A stretch of DNA of 64,000 bases from Acheta domesticus (Eukaryota > Arthropoda > Insecta > Orthoptera > Gryllidae): the NCBI GenBank assembly GCA_031308135.1, contig JAHLJT010000631.1:191970955-192034954 (forward strand). Reading direction: 5' to 3'. Under the pieces are notes generated by a model. The model did no database searches, was not told the origin of the DNA, and saw only the letters and a list, made by a program, of their open reading frames with translations. Shown here in pieces: positions 12,244-22,319 of this stretch (its first letter is position 1; each line of letters opens with the position of its first letter). Both the position numbers and the translations under genes were made by a program.

Positions 12244-12506
12244 AGGATGGTCAATACCGGTATGTATTTCCAAGTACTGAATGCTACGATGTGTTGATGT
12301 CGTTAAAAAAAGTAGCATATCAAAGAAGGATATGCATAGAAAACCATGCATTTTTTGTAACGGCTTTTGCATTCGTGGGAAGTCAATGGAAAAAACATGT
12401 TCTCGTAACGATGATTGACAAACACACTAAATTGTTCAAAAGTAGAAATCGCATACTCTATTCCAATATTTGCGAGTGCATGTGTCGTCGCATAGAGGTA
12501 AATTGA
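12244..12506 (+). other. open reading frame of unknown status, possible exon
   Basis: A ~88-codon frame is open downstream of a reasonable splice acceptor (TTTACTTGCAG ending at 12244). The peptide has ordinary amino-acid composition with a Cys pair near its end (ECMCRR), but I recognise no family. There is no in-frame ATG at the start and a stop at 12504-12506. A GTATGT donor-like site only 14 nt after the acceptor could make a micro-exon instead. A chance open frame in AT-rich DNA remains the default explanation. Confidence 0.2.
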
Positions 12507-12774
12507 GAAAAGAAACTCTTCACGAGAAAGAATTGGTTGGATAGTTTCTTCAGAAACCGGAACAATGTTCATGAATGAATGAAAAATGGAATGCGATAAA
12601 TCTGAATGAAATAAAAGCTTTATTATAGCAAGTATCACATTCGTTACTTACTAGTTGCTGTTTATTCTTTTGCACTCAATCTACCAATCCAATCATTTAG
12701 GAACCAATCTAGGGTCAGACTCGCTGACAAAATCGAAGTTCCTAGATACATAGAGCATTATCTTGCTCCGCCGC

Positions 12775-12875
12775 ATTTTTATTTATTTATTTATTTACGT
12801 CAAAAACAGTTAAAAACTGCGTGTGACGAACTATGGGGAGAAGTGAATTTTGTGCGCGTTTTCATTATTCTGTGG
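12775..12875. repeat. fragment of the same Tc1-like element family
   Basis: This segment matches the subterminal part of the Tc1-like element at about 7813-7905. Both have a (TTTA)n run followed by TCAAAAA, then TGACG..TGGGGA, then GTGCGC/TGCGCA and TTTTC at similar spacing. No transposase or termini accompany it, so it is a broken copy. Confidence 0.5.
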
Positions 12876-13149
12876 TCTCTATCCTAAACCATATTCTAGT
12901 CGAATTTTGAATATAGAAAAGAGAGGTTTTTTTCGAGTTTTGTTGACAAAATATTCGCTCCTGTATAATAAAATATATTTTCAAAGGTAAATTAGCTATA
13001 AATTCCTGCCCTGAACCCTCATGTTCTTCATGAAAGAATAATACTTTTTGCCGCGATAATATGAAAAACGATAGTTTGAATAACTATATTTCCCACTGAA
13101 ATTGAGAAGACGTGCACATACAATGAAGTTACATTTATGTCCAGAAGTA

Positions 13150-13256
13150 AAACAAGGAACCATCTCAGCATTTGCTCAAGGATCAGGGAAACTGGACAAA
13201 AAACCTGATCGAGATGGGGGCCATCAACCCAGAAACTGTGGTACAATACTTGTTAC
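13150..13256 (+). other. protein-like short open segment, possible exon remnant
   Basis: In one plus-strand frame, about 34 codons between a TAA and a CAG|GTTATT donor-like site read as a protein-like peptide (ending IEMGAINPETVVQYLLQ). Composition resembles a real helix rather than translated AT-rich DNA. No family is recognised, the upstream TAA blocks extension, and the donor is weak. It lies ~500 bp upstream of another exon-like segment in the same orientation. Confidence 0.2.
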
Positions 13257-13729
13257 AGGTTATTTAGAATTATATTATATTATATATAGAATATATATAT
13301 AGAATTATATTATATTTTACGAGCAGTTGTCATCAAAATTCGAACGGTTTGGTATTGTCTGTTTTGGGAACCCATAAAATATCGCGAGTTGCTCACGCGC
13401 CGCTGTCGAGGACAGTGCAACATCAAAATGCTATGCAGGCTTAGATGAAGCACAGTCCGGTTCGAGGTGCCGAGGCGAACGCATCGCTCCCGAGGCAGCT
13501 CCAATTGCGTTCCCAATAGTGGTCACTTCGTTAGTATTAAGAGTGGCGAGTGCAGTGAAATGACCAACGAATTCTCATATATAGTTTCTTTATAAAGTGC
13601 TAAATACTACATACAAAAAGTGCGATCAATTTGTGATTAAAAGTCTATGCTCTGGCCAGAGCATTATCCAGTTGTCGAAGTTATTAACGCGCCTCTACAC
13701 TATCGCAGTGATCATGAACCAAAGTTTAG

Positions 13730-13948
13730 ACTACAGCGGAAGCAATTCAAAATGCTTTGCGCATATCAAACGATCCCGTGTTAGACGAACAATGGAGATT
13801 GATGCAAGAACACCAACAGTTTCAACAATTCTGTCTCGAGCAGGGCATAATTACTCCGCAGATGGAACGGCCTCCAGATTTTCCACATTCTCCGCAGTTT
13901 CAACATTCGTCAATACCGCAGATAAGAAGTCAACCCCCTCCAACAAAA
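13730..13948 (+). CDS. candidate exon, Gln/Pro-rich N-terminal segment, unknown product
   Basis: One frame reads about 70 codons of acidic then Gln/Pro-rich protein: NDPVLDEQWRLMQEHQQFQQ, a FCLEQGIITPQMERPP stretch, then SQPPPTKG. It ends exactly at a consensus splice donor (AAAG|GTAAGT, GT at 13949). Upstream the frame closes at TAG 13727-13729. An exon would therefore start at an acceptor there, or the ATG at 13714 would be joined through a frameshift, since MNQSLDYSGSNS is open in the adjacent frame. GC-rich promoter-like DNA lies at 13370-13560. The following ~3 kb would be intron holding the fold-back element and LINE debris. It could be a host exon or part of an unknown transposon gene. 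Confidence 0.35.
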
Positions 13949-14186
13949 GGTAAGTAGAGAATCAAATATTACAGAACAGAATTCACTTAAAGTAGGGTGT
14001 ACGGTACACCCATAGAGAAGCGATGCGAAATAAAACTTACGGATAGGCGATATTCATGGCTCATAAATTTTTTGTGCGCCCTCATACACTTTGTCTCCGC
14101 CTCATTATAATGCAAAATTACTTTCAAAGGCAAGTTTTCTCGCTTCGCTCGCCCGGATCCAAATCACGGCGAGGATCGTAACTTTA

Positions 14187-15425
14187 GCACCTCCTATAAC
14201 TTTCGAACGGTTGAAGATATTGCATTGCAGTTTTCACGGAAGTGCATGAGGGAATGGGGCAAATTGCTATATATGTATTCATTTCTATTTTATGACTTGT
14301 ATTTTATGAAATATTTGAGGTAACTTTGTTTTTTAAATGAAACTGTCCATATTTTTTCAGTCTATCATGATGAGCGTAAAAAGACGAATCCAATGATACA
14401 CATCTTGTCATATGTTAGATAAGAATTTTTTCGAGTAATTTTGATTTTTTGCTACTAGTATTTACGGATATTTTCAATGTAACCGTCCGCCACAAAGGTC
14501 ACGCAGCGCTCCTACAGCAAACGCGCGCTAGGTGAAGGGAAGGGAAGGGATCTTTGTATTTGAAGATGCGATACATATTCCAAATATTCACAAAACTGTT
14601 GCAGTTTTTTTTCCCTGAACTCTGCTTTCCATCTTGTAATTTAGTTATTTTTAGACTATATTTTTATTTTAGTTTATTGTCATTAGCTTCCTGCATTTTT
14701 TCATTTTCATAAGTGTTAACAATAAACAATATTGCCGAAAATATGCAATACTTTTTGTACAATTTTAATGATTTATCTTTATTGTGTTTCGTTTTCAAGA
14801 TCTCATTAATATCCTGTGGTATGACTCCCCTTTAAATGAAGTTGAAATCACAATCATTGTTCGATAGATACTACTTATGACAATCCGTATTTTCAATCGT
14901 TAAGTAATACAAAAAATCTGAGAATGCGGAAGGATGGAAAGCAGAGTTCAGGGGGAATAACTGCAATAGTTTTTGTGAATATTTGGAATATGTTTCATGT
15001 ATTCAAATACTAATATCCCTTCCTACCCAAGTGCGGGTGTGTGGTGGAGCGCCGGGTGGCCCAACGTTGGCCACGTGTGCACGCTCCTCTTGGCCACGTG
15101 GAGCGCAGTGTGACCTTGTGAGGCGAAACTGTTACATTGAAAATTTCCGTTACACACTAGTCGCAAAAAATCAAAATTACTCTAAAAATGTTTATTTAAC
15201 ATATGACAATATGTATATCATTGGATTCTGGTATTTACGCTCTTCATGATAGACAGAAAAAATGTATAATTCCATTTGAAAAAACCAAAGTTATCAAGAA
15301 TATCTCGTAAAATACAAGGGATAAAATAGAAATGAATACAGATATCAATTAGCCCCATTCCCTCATGCACTTCCGGTGAAAACTGCATTGCAATAGTTCA
15401 ACCGTTCAAAAGTTATAGGAGGTGC
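14187..15425. mobile_element. fold-back element with ~450-500 bp inverted arms
   Basis: The left arm (about 14187-14640) is the inverted complement of the right arm (about 14930-15425). Matching landmarks run in the same order from the ends: CACCTCCTATAACTTTCGAACGGTTGAA against its complement near 15425-15395; GAAGTGCATGAGGGAATGGGGC near 14240 against the complement near 15370; CAGTCTATCATGA near 14360 against TCATGATAGACAG near 15247; CATATTCCAAATATTCACAAAACT near 14575 against the complement near 14975; and CTGAACTCTGCTTTCCATC near 14617 against the complement near 14945. By eye the arms are about 75-85% identical with small indels. A ~290-bp AT-rich spacer separates them. No transposase is present; flanking duplications were not identified. 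Confidence 0.8.
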
Positions 15426-15629
15426 ACCTGTGATTTAACGTTCCAGTGTTCAAGTAGATATGAAATATTTACGAATGAAGACCTCTCAAAAGAGCCAGAC
15501 AATGTTACCCCCATTAGTAAAAATCCCACCCATTCATGTATTAGGTAAAACTACAAAGTAATACTAAATGATCTTAATTTAGTAATATAAAACGACTTTG
15601 CCACCAAAACACAACATAATGGAATAAAG

Positions 15630-16660
15630 ATTTTTCTTCACGGATATAGAGGACTTAGAAACTATAAGAAAGTTAGTGAAAGAAAGACAGTGTCATTTTA
15701 TACACATAGGGATTCCACAGTGAAGAATTTTACAGTTATGCTAAAAGGAATACCAGAATCTCTAACAGAAAGTGAAATTTACGGAGAATTTAAACTCATC
15801 AGTTACCCAGATATTAAAGTATGTAGGCTATACTATAATAAGCAAAGACAGCCACTACAAACATATGCAATGGATTTAACAGAGACTGAAGAAGCAAAAT
15901 CTATCTATAAAATAAACAAATTTATGAACTGTATCATTCAAGTTCAACCTGGGATTAAACGTGCACGTGTGCAATGTAAAAACGGCCAATTATTTGGTCA
16001 TTCTCAAGATAATTCTCATGTAACTACCAGGTGCGTTTGCTGTCATTGACAGCATCACTATTCTAAATGTACTGTACCAAAAAATTCTAAACCAACTTGT
16101 TGTATTTGCGGAGAAGGGCACACCACAAATTATCGAGGCTGCCGTGTATATCAAGAAGTCCGTCGGTCACGGTCAGCATTCCTTTCACATAAAAATCTCA
16201 ACAAACCGCATCAGACAATTGAGAGTCGTGAACAACCTTCTTTTAATTTAAATAATCGTCACTTTCCTCTTCTCCTGCAACGCAAGCCATTAGCATGGCA
16301 AACAGCTTAGTCACCTTCAAGCCCGCAACCTCGTTTAGACGTAGTTCTACTCGTAAATACAAAAGTAAACCAAGTCATCTCAGCTATAATACCCCAAATT
16401 CAAAATATATTACAGTCGTTAATACCAATCCTTCAACATGGCAAATAAAATCCAAGAACTCAAAATATTAAACTGAATCGCTAATGAGGCCAAAAGTCTA
16501 CAAATAATAATCGAACATAAATTTCCTTCAGAAACTCCAGCCATCCCCTCTCCGAACTCGGCAGAAATTACCCAAAACCAAACGGACAGTGCTCACGATT
16601 TTCCAAAGACTAATTCAGACCTCCATAAATATTCAGTACAATTAATTCTTAACATCCGAT
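15630..16660 (+). pseudogene. Jockey-type LINE ORF1 (gag-like) remnant
   Basis: The frame from about 15690 reads the RNA-binding region of a Jockey-clade ORF1: FTVMLKGIPESLTESEI, then LTETEEAKSIYKI, then a CCHC-type knuckle (QCKNGQLFGHSQDNSH) in which expected Cys residues are replaced. A stop (TGA at about 16048) interrupts the next knuckle, after which HYSKCTVPKNSKPTCCICGE and GHTTNYRGCRVYQEVRR continue in frame. Upstream, an ETIRKLVKERQ segment in another frame marks a frameshift near 15700. A Ser/Asn/Gln-rich tail runs to about 16640. ORF1 proteins coat LINE RNA for retrotransposition; this copy is dead. No reverse transcriptase follows, so the element is truncated. Confidence 0.78.
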
Positions 16661-16865
16661 AACAAAAATTAAAATACATAAACAAATAAATAAATTTAAC
16701 CAGTTATTGTACTCCAAGACGAGTTTAAGTCCATTTCAGAACAGTTCAATTGAATTATAAAATAATCTGTTAACAGCCTGTAACAATCAGGACAATACGT
16801 GAGAATGAGAGACAAAGAGTATTATTATGTAAATTGTTGACACCCCTAAAGGCAGTATTCCGAAC

Positions 16866-16935
16866 AGGAAGTAATAAATAATAATAATAATAATAATAAC
16901 AATAATAATAACAATAATAGTAATAGTAATAAATT
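16866..16935. repeat. (TAA)n microsatellite
   Basis: About 70 bp of TAA/ATA triplets with AAC and AGT interruptions, shortly downstream of the LINE ORF1 debris; it may have grown from a LINE or A-rich tail. Confidence 0.85.
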
Positions 16936-17080
16936 ATCGAAAAACCCGATATTAATATCCTTGAAAATCACCACAATACCTTTAATTGTTATAATTTCTC
17001 TTTAAATCCTGAATGCTATTGAGTGAGAGGATATTAGGATACCGCGGTTGCTTTATTCTGTGTGTTTATGAACTCTAGAC

Positions 17081-17308
17081 CAGTGTTGTCAAGGTGGATG
17101 CTATGAGCGGGAGTCCGTGACACGAGTGTCACGACGTAATCGCCTCTCCACGCAGTTCATTACCCCGCCACCAGAGACAACGCCATCACTATCGTAAAAC
17201 GGCAGGGTTAGTAGTAGTTCCTCTTTCCCGACGCTAGTTGCGCAGAGAAGGTCGTGGCATGGCACGAGCCGCGACCATTGCCACCAGTAGGAGACCTTGA
17301 CACCACTG
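17081..17308. mobile_element. hAT-type short non-autonomous element with perfect 8-bp TSD
   Basis: The 228-bp element starts CAGTGTTGTCAAGGT and ends with the complement of CAGTGGTGTCAAGGT, a ~15-bp inverted terminus of hAT type. It is flanked by a perfect 8-bp direct duplication CTCTAGAC at 17073-17080 and 17309-17316. Eight-bp duplications and CAGTG-type termini are hallmarks of the hAT superfamily. The interior is GC-rich and non-coding. Confidence 0.88.
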
Positions 17309-17394
17309 CTCTAGACCAATGTAGCTAACAAGCTGGCGCTCATCGGCGCTTTCTCTCTCCTGTGCACGCCGGCGCTTCTACCAAGACCCAAATC

Positions 17395-18060
17395 CGCCCC
17401 CCCCCCCCAGCGACGGCCACTCACCCGTCGCCCCCACAGCCCTCCCGGGGGAGGCCCGCCTCTTGATAAACGTGCCGCCTGCGCCGGGGCACGCACGGGG
17501 AGCGGCAGGGCTGGGAAAAGGGGTGGGAGGGGAATGAGAGGGGAGTGAAGGGCGCGAATGGCGGAGGGGAGATTAGGGCGATGAAAGGTGAGAGAGCAAG
17601 GAGAGGGGTGTGGAAGGCGAGGAGAGGGAAGAGGAGGGTGAGGAGACGAGAGAAGAGGAGTGAAAGGCGAGAGGAAGGGAATTGGAAGGGGGGAGTGGAG
17701 TGGGGAGGAAGGGAATTGGAAGGGGGGAGTGGAGTGGAGGGGAATGGTGACGAGAGTGGAAAGAGAAGGGCGTGGATGGCAGGAGGAAGGGTGTGGAGGG
17801 TAGGGGAGAGGAATGGAGAGGGAGATAGTAATGAAGGGGGAATTATAGTGAGGGAAAAGGAGTGGAAGGCAAGGGAAAGGGAGTGGAGGACTAGGGGAAG
17901 GGAGAGAAGGGAAGTGAAGGGTGATTGGAGGGAAATGAAGGGCGAGAGGGCAGGCGAGGAGAGTGAGGGTGAGGGTGATGATGGAAACGCCGGGAGGGGC
18001 GCGAAGAGCGAGAGGCCGGAGAGGGGGAGGAGAGTAGTCGACGATGGGAAGCGGCTTTTA
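17395..18060. repeat. purine-rich (G+A) low-complexity tract
   Basis: From about 17510 to 18010 the plus strand is almost entirely G and A in GGAGAGGGGAGTGGA-like words, preceded by a C-run at 17398-17408. A local duplication occurs: GAAGGGAATTGGAAGGGGGG appears twice, near 17675 and 17708. Long frames are open on both strands (193 and 214 codons) because purine-rich DNA lacks TAA, TAG and TGA on one strand and gives S/P/L peptides on the other. I do not call a protein. Confidence 0.7.
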
Positions 18061-18750
18061 AGCATCCGCTCGGATCCACCATTGTTTCCTTTACAGTCCC
18101 CGGGGCGGGGGCAATACCTGGCCTAACGAGATTCACCCAGCGACTGTGACGTCGCAGAAGGGCAATGTCGTAATAAAATTAAGGATGGCTGCAACAACAG
18201 CCCGGGTAATGAGCGGGAGCCTGCCACTACACGCGCTCGAAAGCCGGCAACCTGCACAAAGCGCCAACTGCCGACGCCGCTTGGTATATCGGTCTCCAAT
18301 TACGCGGGAGAGGGTGTTTCATTCGCCGTCTTAACCGGAATTTCCTGTACTCCCTCCGCTCGCAAAAAAAGAAGCAGCAACAGAAGGCGACGAGCGTAAA
18401 CCGTGTCGGGCGTAATTTCTACCACAAGCCTGTAACCTCACCCATGGGTTATATACGGTCTGTTATTTCTTCGGCGTAAAGCGAACGGTAGCGGTTAATA
18501 TGACTGGCTTTCGTTTATTATCCGCACGTTTTGATGGAAGCCTTCTCTCTTCTGGTCCGCTCTCGCATATTACACGCCTTTGTGACTCCGAGTACCCGCG
18601 ACGGAGATCAAACGACAGAGGCGTCGCTCAAATGCGGAATTACGGTCGCCTTTTCTGCTAGGAATAATGAAAAGCATTACGCGCGTTTTACAATATATTC
18701 TTGGCTGATATTAAGTCTCTTGTTGCGTTTACGGAGTGAATCTTTATAGG
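18060..18750. promoter_or_regulatory. CpG-containing, complex non-coding DNA, possible regulatory element
   Basis: After the purine tract, composition switches to balanced, complex, CpG-rich sequence without tandem structure or extended protein-like frames. It includes a TTTCCTTTACAG acceptor-like site ending at 18095. This texture is typical of constrained non-coding DNA such as enhancers or promoters, but nothing in the sequence alone proves function. Confidence 0.25.
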
Positions 18751-19460
18751 GTTCTATTATTCAAGGTGTTACTTGGTAACTATAAAAATCACTTATGTAA
18801 AAAAAAGGGACTCGCACATGTTAGGGAAATTAAAGAATGGATGTAGATTGAATATCAAAGAAAAAATCGGACAATGAAGAAGATATGAAGACAAAGAGAA
18901 TAAATTGAATTTAATATTATGATCTGCATATGAAGTGAAGTTGATCATATATAACACGAGCGTGGGTCATTAATACAGGAAGCAGAATTGTTATCAAGAA
19001 TATTTTACTTACACAGAAGACATTACACCCTATCGCTTATTTAAAATGAACCCGTCAGAGAAAAGTTATCGCTTTGCTCTATTGTAGTAGCATAGACTAA
19101 GTATACATCTTTACTCTATGGTAGTAGTCTATACCTTCTCAGTTATAATCAATATAGTTCTCTGAAGAATGTGCATATAAACAAAATAAACTTGATGATA
19201 CTAAAATGACATATCGCAAAATCCAAAAGTCGTGCAAATGTAAGAAATTTATTAAAATGTAATTAAAATGTATTATTATCTTAAATACTGTCAGAAAATA
19301 AGTTATTCATATTGCTTGAAATTTCTCTATCAATGATAGTAATTAAATAAAAATATTCGATAGATTGAAGTATGGTACATGAATTCTTTTATGCAAAACT
19401 GTCTTTCTCATTGTCCAACACTAATGGTTGATTTATTACAGATTTTCTGTTCTATTTCCA
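18750..19460. other. AT-rich intergenic DNA, no feature seen
   Basis: AT-rich DNA with no protein-like frame, paired termini or tandem repeats that I can support. Confidence 0.5.
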
Positions 19461-19860
19461 CAAGAGAAAGGATTTTATTTCGTGACCTCCGTGTGGCGGC
19501 GTCTTGGCGCCTTGTGCTTTTGGGACTCCATCCGCCCCCTGTCCCTTCCCCGCCAGGCCAATATCTACCAGGGGGCGGGGCCGGGCTTTGTTCTGGGGCG
19601 GGAGCGACGTGCGCGACAGTGGAGGCGGCTGGCGTTCGGCGAACCGCGCCCGCGCCCCCAGGGCAAACCTCAATCAGAGCGCGCCACCCCCGCCTCCACC
19701 CCCGCCCCAACCGCACACGCCCCCGTCCCCGACTCCGACTCCCTCCCCTTCCTTTTCTCCATCACCGTACCTTCTGGTCCAATCCAATCGCCTTTCGTCC
19801 CGTCCTTTCTCGTACCGTCCGAGCTTATCACGTCTTATCTGACCCTTTTCATCTCGTCCC

Positions 19861-20460
19861 GTTTCGTCTTGTCTAATTTCGTCCCGTCTCACCTCGTCCC
19901 GTCTCACCTCGTCCCGTCTCACCTCGTCCCGAGTCATTTCGTCCCGTCTCACCTCGTCCCGTCTCACCTCGTCCCGTCTCACCTCGTCCCGTCTCACCTC
20001 GTCCCGTCTCACCTCGTCCCGTCTCACCTCGTCCCGTCTCACCTCGTCCCGTCTCACCTCGTCCCGTCTCACCTCGTCCCGTCTCACCTCGTCCCGTCTC
20101 ACCTCGTCCCGTCTCACCTCGTCCCGTCTCACCTCGTCCCGTCTCACCTCGTCCCGTCTCACCTCGTCCCGTCTCACCTCGTCCCGTCTCACCTCGTCCC
20201 GTCTCACCTCGTCCCGTCTCACCTCGTCCCGTCTCACCTCGTCCCGTCTCACCTCGTCCCGTCTCACCTCGTCCCGTCTCACCTCGTCCCGTCTCACCTC
20301 GTCCCGTCTCACCTCGTCCCGTCTCACCTCGTCCCGTCTCACCTCGTCCCGTCTCACCTCGTCCCGTCTCACCTCGTCCCGTCTCACCTCGTCCCGTCTC
20401 ACCTCGTCCCGTCTCACCTCGTCCCGTCTCACCTCGTCCCGTCTCACCTCGTCCCGTCTC
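19861..20460. repeat. 15-bp minisatellite, 40 units, last 34 identical
   Basis: The unit ACCTCGTCCCGTCTC repeats 40 times. The 34 units from 19951 to 20460 are identical; the first six contain a few variants (ATTTCGTCCCGTCTC, ACCTCGTCCCGAGTC, GTTTCGTCTTGTCTA). Looser CGTCC/CGTCT words continue upstream to about 19795. Because 15 is divisible by three and the unit has no stop in several frames, 359- and 314-codon frames run through it on opposite strands (Ser-His-Leu-Val-Pro and Arg-Arg-Asp-Glu-Val repeats). Neither is a credible gene. Confidence 0.95.
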
Positions 20461-20899
20461 AACCCGCCCCCTTCCCGTTCACGACCCCGTCTTCGTCCCC
20501 AACTTAGTCTTCGACCCGGCTCCTTTGCGGTCTCGTCTCTCGCCCGTCCAACCTGATCCACGACCATAACCATGCCCACTCCAGCTACCGTTCCTCTCTC
20601 CGTTCCATCCCTTTTCAATCATGTTCCCATTATCATTCTCCTCTCTAACCCTGCCTCCTTGCCGACCCTGCCATGGTCCCCGCAGCCACCAACGCCGCTC
20701 TTGCTGTTCGCCGTTCCTCCCTCCGGCTAGCGCCGCCCGCAACCCTTCCACCGCCGCCTCGTTCCAGCCTTCGCCCTGGGCCTCCCCTCCCCCGTCGCGG
20801 CGAGCGAGCGTGCTCTTTAAATATTCGCGCGCGGAGTCCCATTGTGTCGGCGGTGCGCGCCCGTCGTCGCTCGTCCCGTGCCGGCCTCCGTGCTACTCC
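20461..20899. other. GC-rich DNA downstream of the minisatellite
   Basis: C-rich, CpG-containing sequence with overlapping open frames on both strands and proline/arginine-rich conceptual peptides. No domain is recognised. It may be unique flank or decayed minisatellite-like DNA. Confidence 0.35.
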
Positions 20900-21159
20900 C
20901 AGTGGCGGATCCAGAGGGGGCCATGAGGGGCCATGCTCCCTCCCGCAAAGACCCTGAATTTTTGTTTATTACCATATTTTATTTCTCAAAATTGATTTCA
21001 ATATTTACGTTAGAATTATGTAATTATATAAAAATATCGTATAGTATCATATTATATAACTACAAAAACATGACTAATATACAATATATTAACGAATGTT
21101 TATTATTTAAAAAAATCTATGACGGACCTCTTCACAATGATCGACTGGATCCGCCGCTG
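20900..21159. mobile_element. hAT-like short non-autonomous element
   Basis: The termini are CAGTGGCGGATCCAG at 20900-20914 and CTGGATCCGCCGCTG at 21145-21159, a 15-bp inverted repeat with one mismatch. The first is followed by a GGGGGCCATGAGGGGCCATG stretch. The interior is AT-rich and non-coding, about 230 bp. CAGTGGCGGATCC-type ends recur in animal hAT elements. The flanking 8-mers (GCTACTCC on the left; CTCCGGCA, or GCTGCTCC if overlapping the end, on the right) do not give a clean target duplication. Confidence 0.65.
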
Positions 21160-21299
21160 CTCCGGCAGATCGCTGCTCCGGCTGCTGCTTTCGCTGCCGG
21201 CCGCACTGCGTCGCCACTGCGTGTTTGCGTCGTGGCTACCTCCAATGAAGAGTGAAATTTGCTCACTGACGCAGAGTTTTACAAACGGCATTCCTATCT

Positions 21300-21660
21300 T
21301 GCCGAGATACTATCTTCCGGCAGTGGAATATTTACTCTTTGGACGTTAATATTTGCATAATTTTAGTCTCATTATTGTATTTGTTTTCTTGTAGTAAGCG
21401 AGTTTGAGTAAAATTTTCTCAGGAGAACACGGAGAACCGATGCCGCGAGGCCCCTACTGCTGGGCTCATAAAACGTTGTTAACGTTCCTTCGATGTGCAA
21501 TCATTCTTTCTGGGCCCCTTTAATAAAGTTGTTTCGCGATATTGTAACAATTTATTACCCAAGTGAGAATAGTTTCCTTGTGAAAACAGTTCACTTTTGA
21601 AATTAGTGAATTTTACTCATTACTAGTGTTGGGGGTACTTTTAGGCAATGGACTATAAAT
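21300..21660. other. AT-rich intergenic DNA, no feature seen
   Basis: No supported feature. A GGCCCC-containing stretch near 21450-21520 is locally GC-richer but has no partner repeat that I can find. Confidence 0.4.
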
Positions 21661-21773
21661 TTATTAGTTAACCCTCAACATTCCTACGATGCTCAAAATA
21701 CCAAAGGTCAAGGATCTCTTAACCCAGGCAAGTGTAATGTAATTATGTGTAATGTAATGTATGTAATTAACCC

Positions 21774-22308
21774 TGCAGTGGTAACGTGAGTTTTTGAAAC
21801 AAATGTGGTAACTTGGGGTGTCTCCAGACCTCCACACTCTTTTCATGATATATGCGAAATTATTAAAAAATAAATTAATATAATATTATTCTCCTATTAT
21901 TAACAATGTTTTGCATGCAATTACACCATTTATTAAGGATTTAGTTCCTAAACAACTCTGAGAATTCATCAGGAAAGCATCTAATATTTGGAGTTAATTT
22001 TTCTATCGATCTGCGCATGTTGTCACATCCAAGCCCATGTTTCGTAGCAAAAATTGAAATCTTTTCAAATTCAAAGTACAATGAAAAATTTCAATGCCCA
22101 TATTGTCCACATTCCAAAATTCTGCAACATTTTGATGCCCACATTTCACAGACCCAGCCAAAATACTTAGCACAATTACTGCCTTCATTTCCTCTTTGTC
22201 AGTCTTACACGTGTTGCGATTATTTTTATTCCTCTCTAAATCTATTTCATTTTTGATGTTACTCTTAACCCAGGCAAGTGTATGGTATGTAATTAAATAC
22301 TCAAACAC
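21774..22308 (-). pseudogene. piggyBac-type transposase fragment with one possible terminus
   Basis: On the minus strand, 22256-22003 reads EEMKAVIVLSILAGSVKCGH, then QNVAEFWNVDNMGIEIF, then LNLKRFQFLLRNMG. This resembles the conserved start of the piggyBac (DDE_Tnp_1_7) catalytic domain, whose members read EMKAFIGLLILAG and MSLNRFQFLLR-like segments. The usual protein is ~500-600 residues; only ~100 are here. TTAACCCTGCAGTGGTAACG at 21774-21793 looks like a piggyBac terminus next to its TTAA target. A 22-bp direct repeat (CTCTTAACCCAGGCAAGTGT plus TA) lies on both sides, near 21716 and 22262, so the insertion is flanked or internally rearranged. Confidence 0.65.
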
Positions 22309-22319
22309 TTTGTTGAATA

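Noticed and set aside
17421..18126. 214-codon minus and 193-codon plus frames in the purine-rich tract
   Set aside because: Low-complexity S/P/L and G/E/R peptides forced by composition; no domain or splice context.
19428..20618. Open frames of 359 codons (plus) and 314 codons (minus) with pentapeptide repeats
   Set aside because: Both are by-products of the stop-free 15-bp array; they overlap on opposite strands and have no non-repeat domain.
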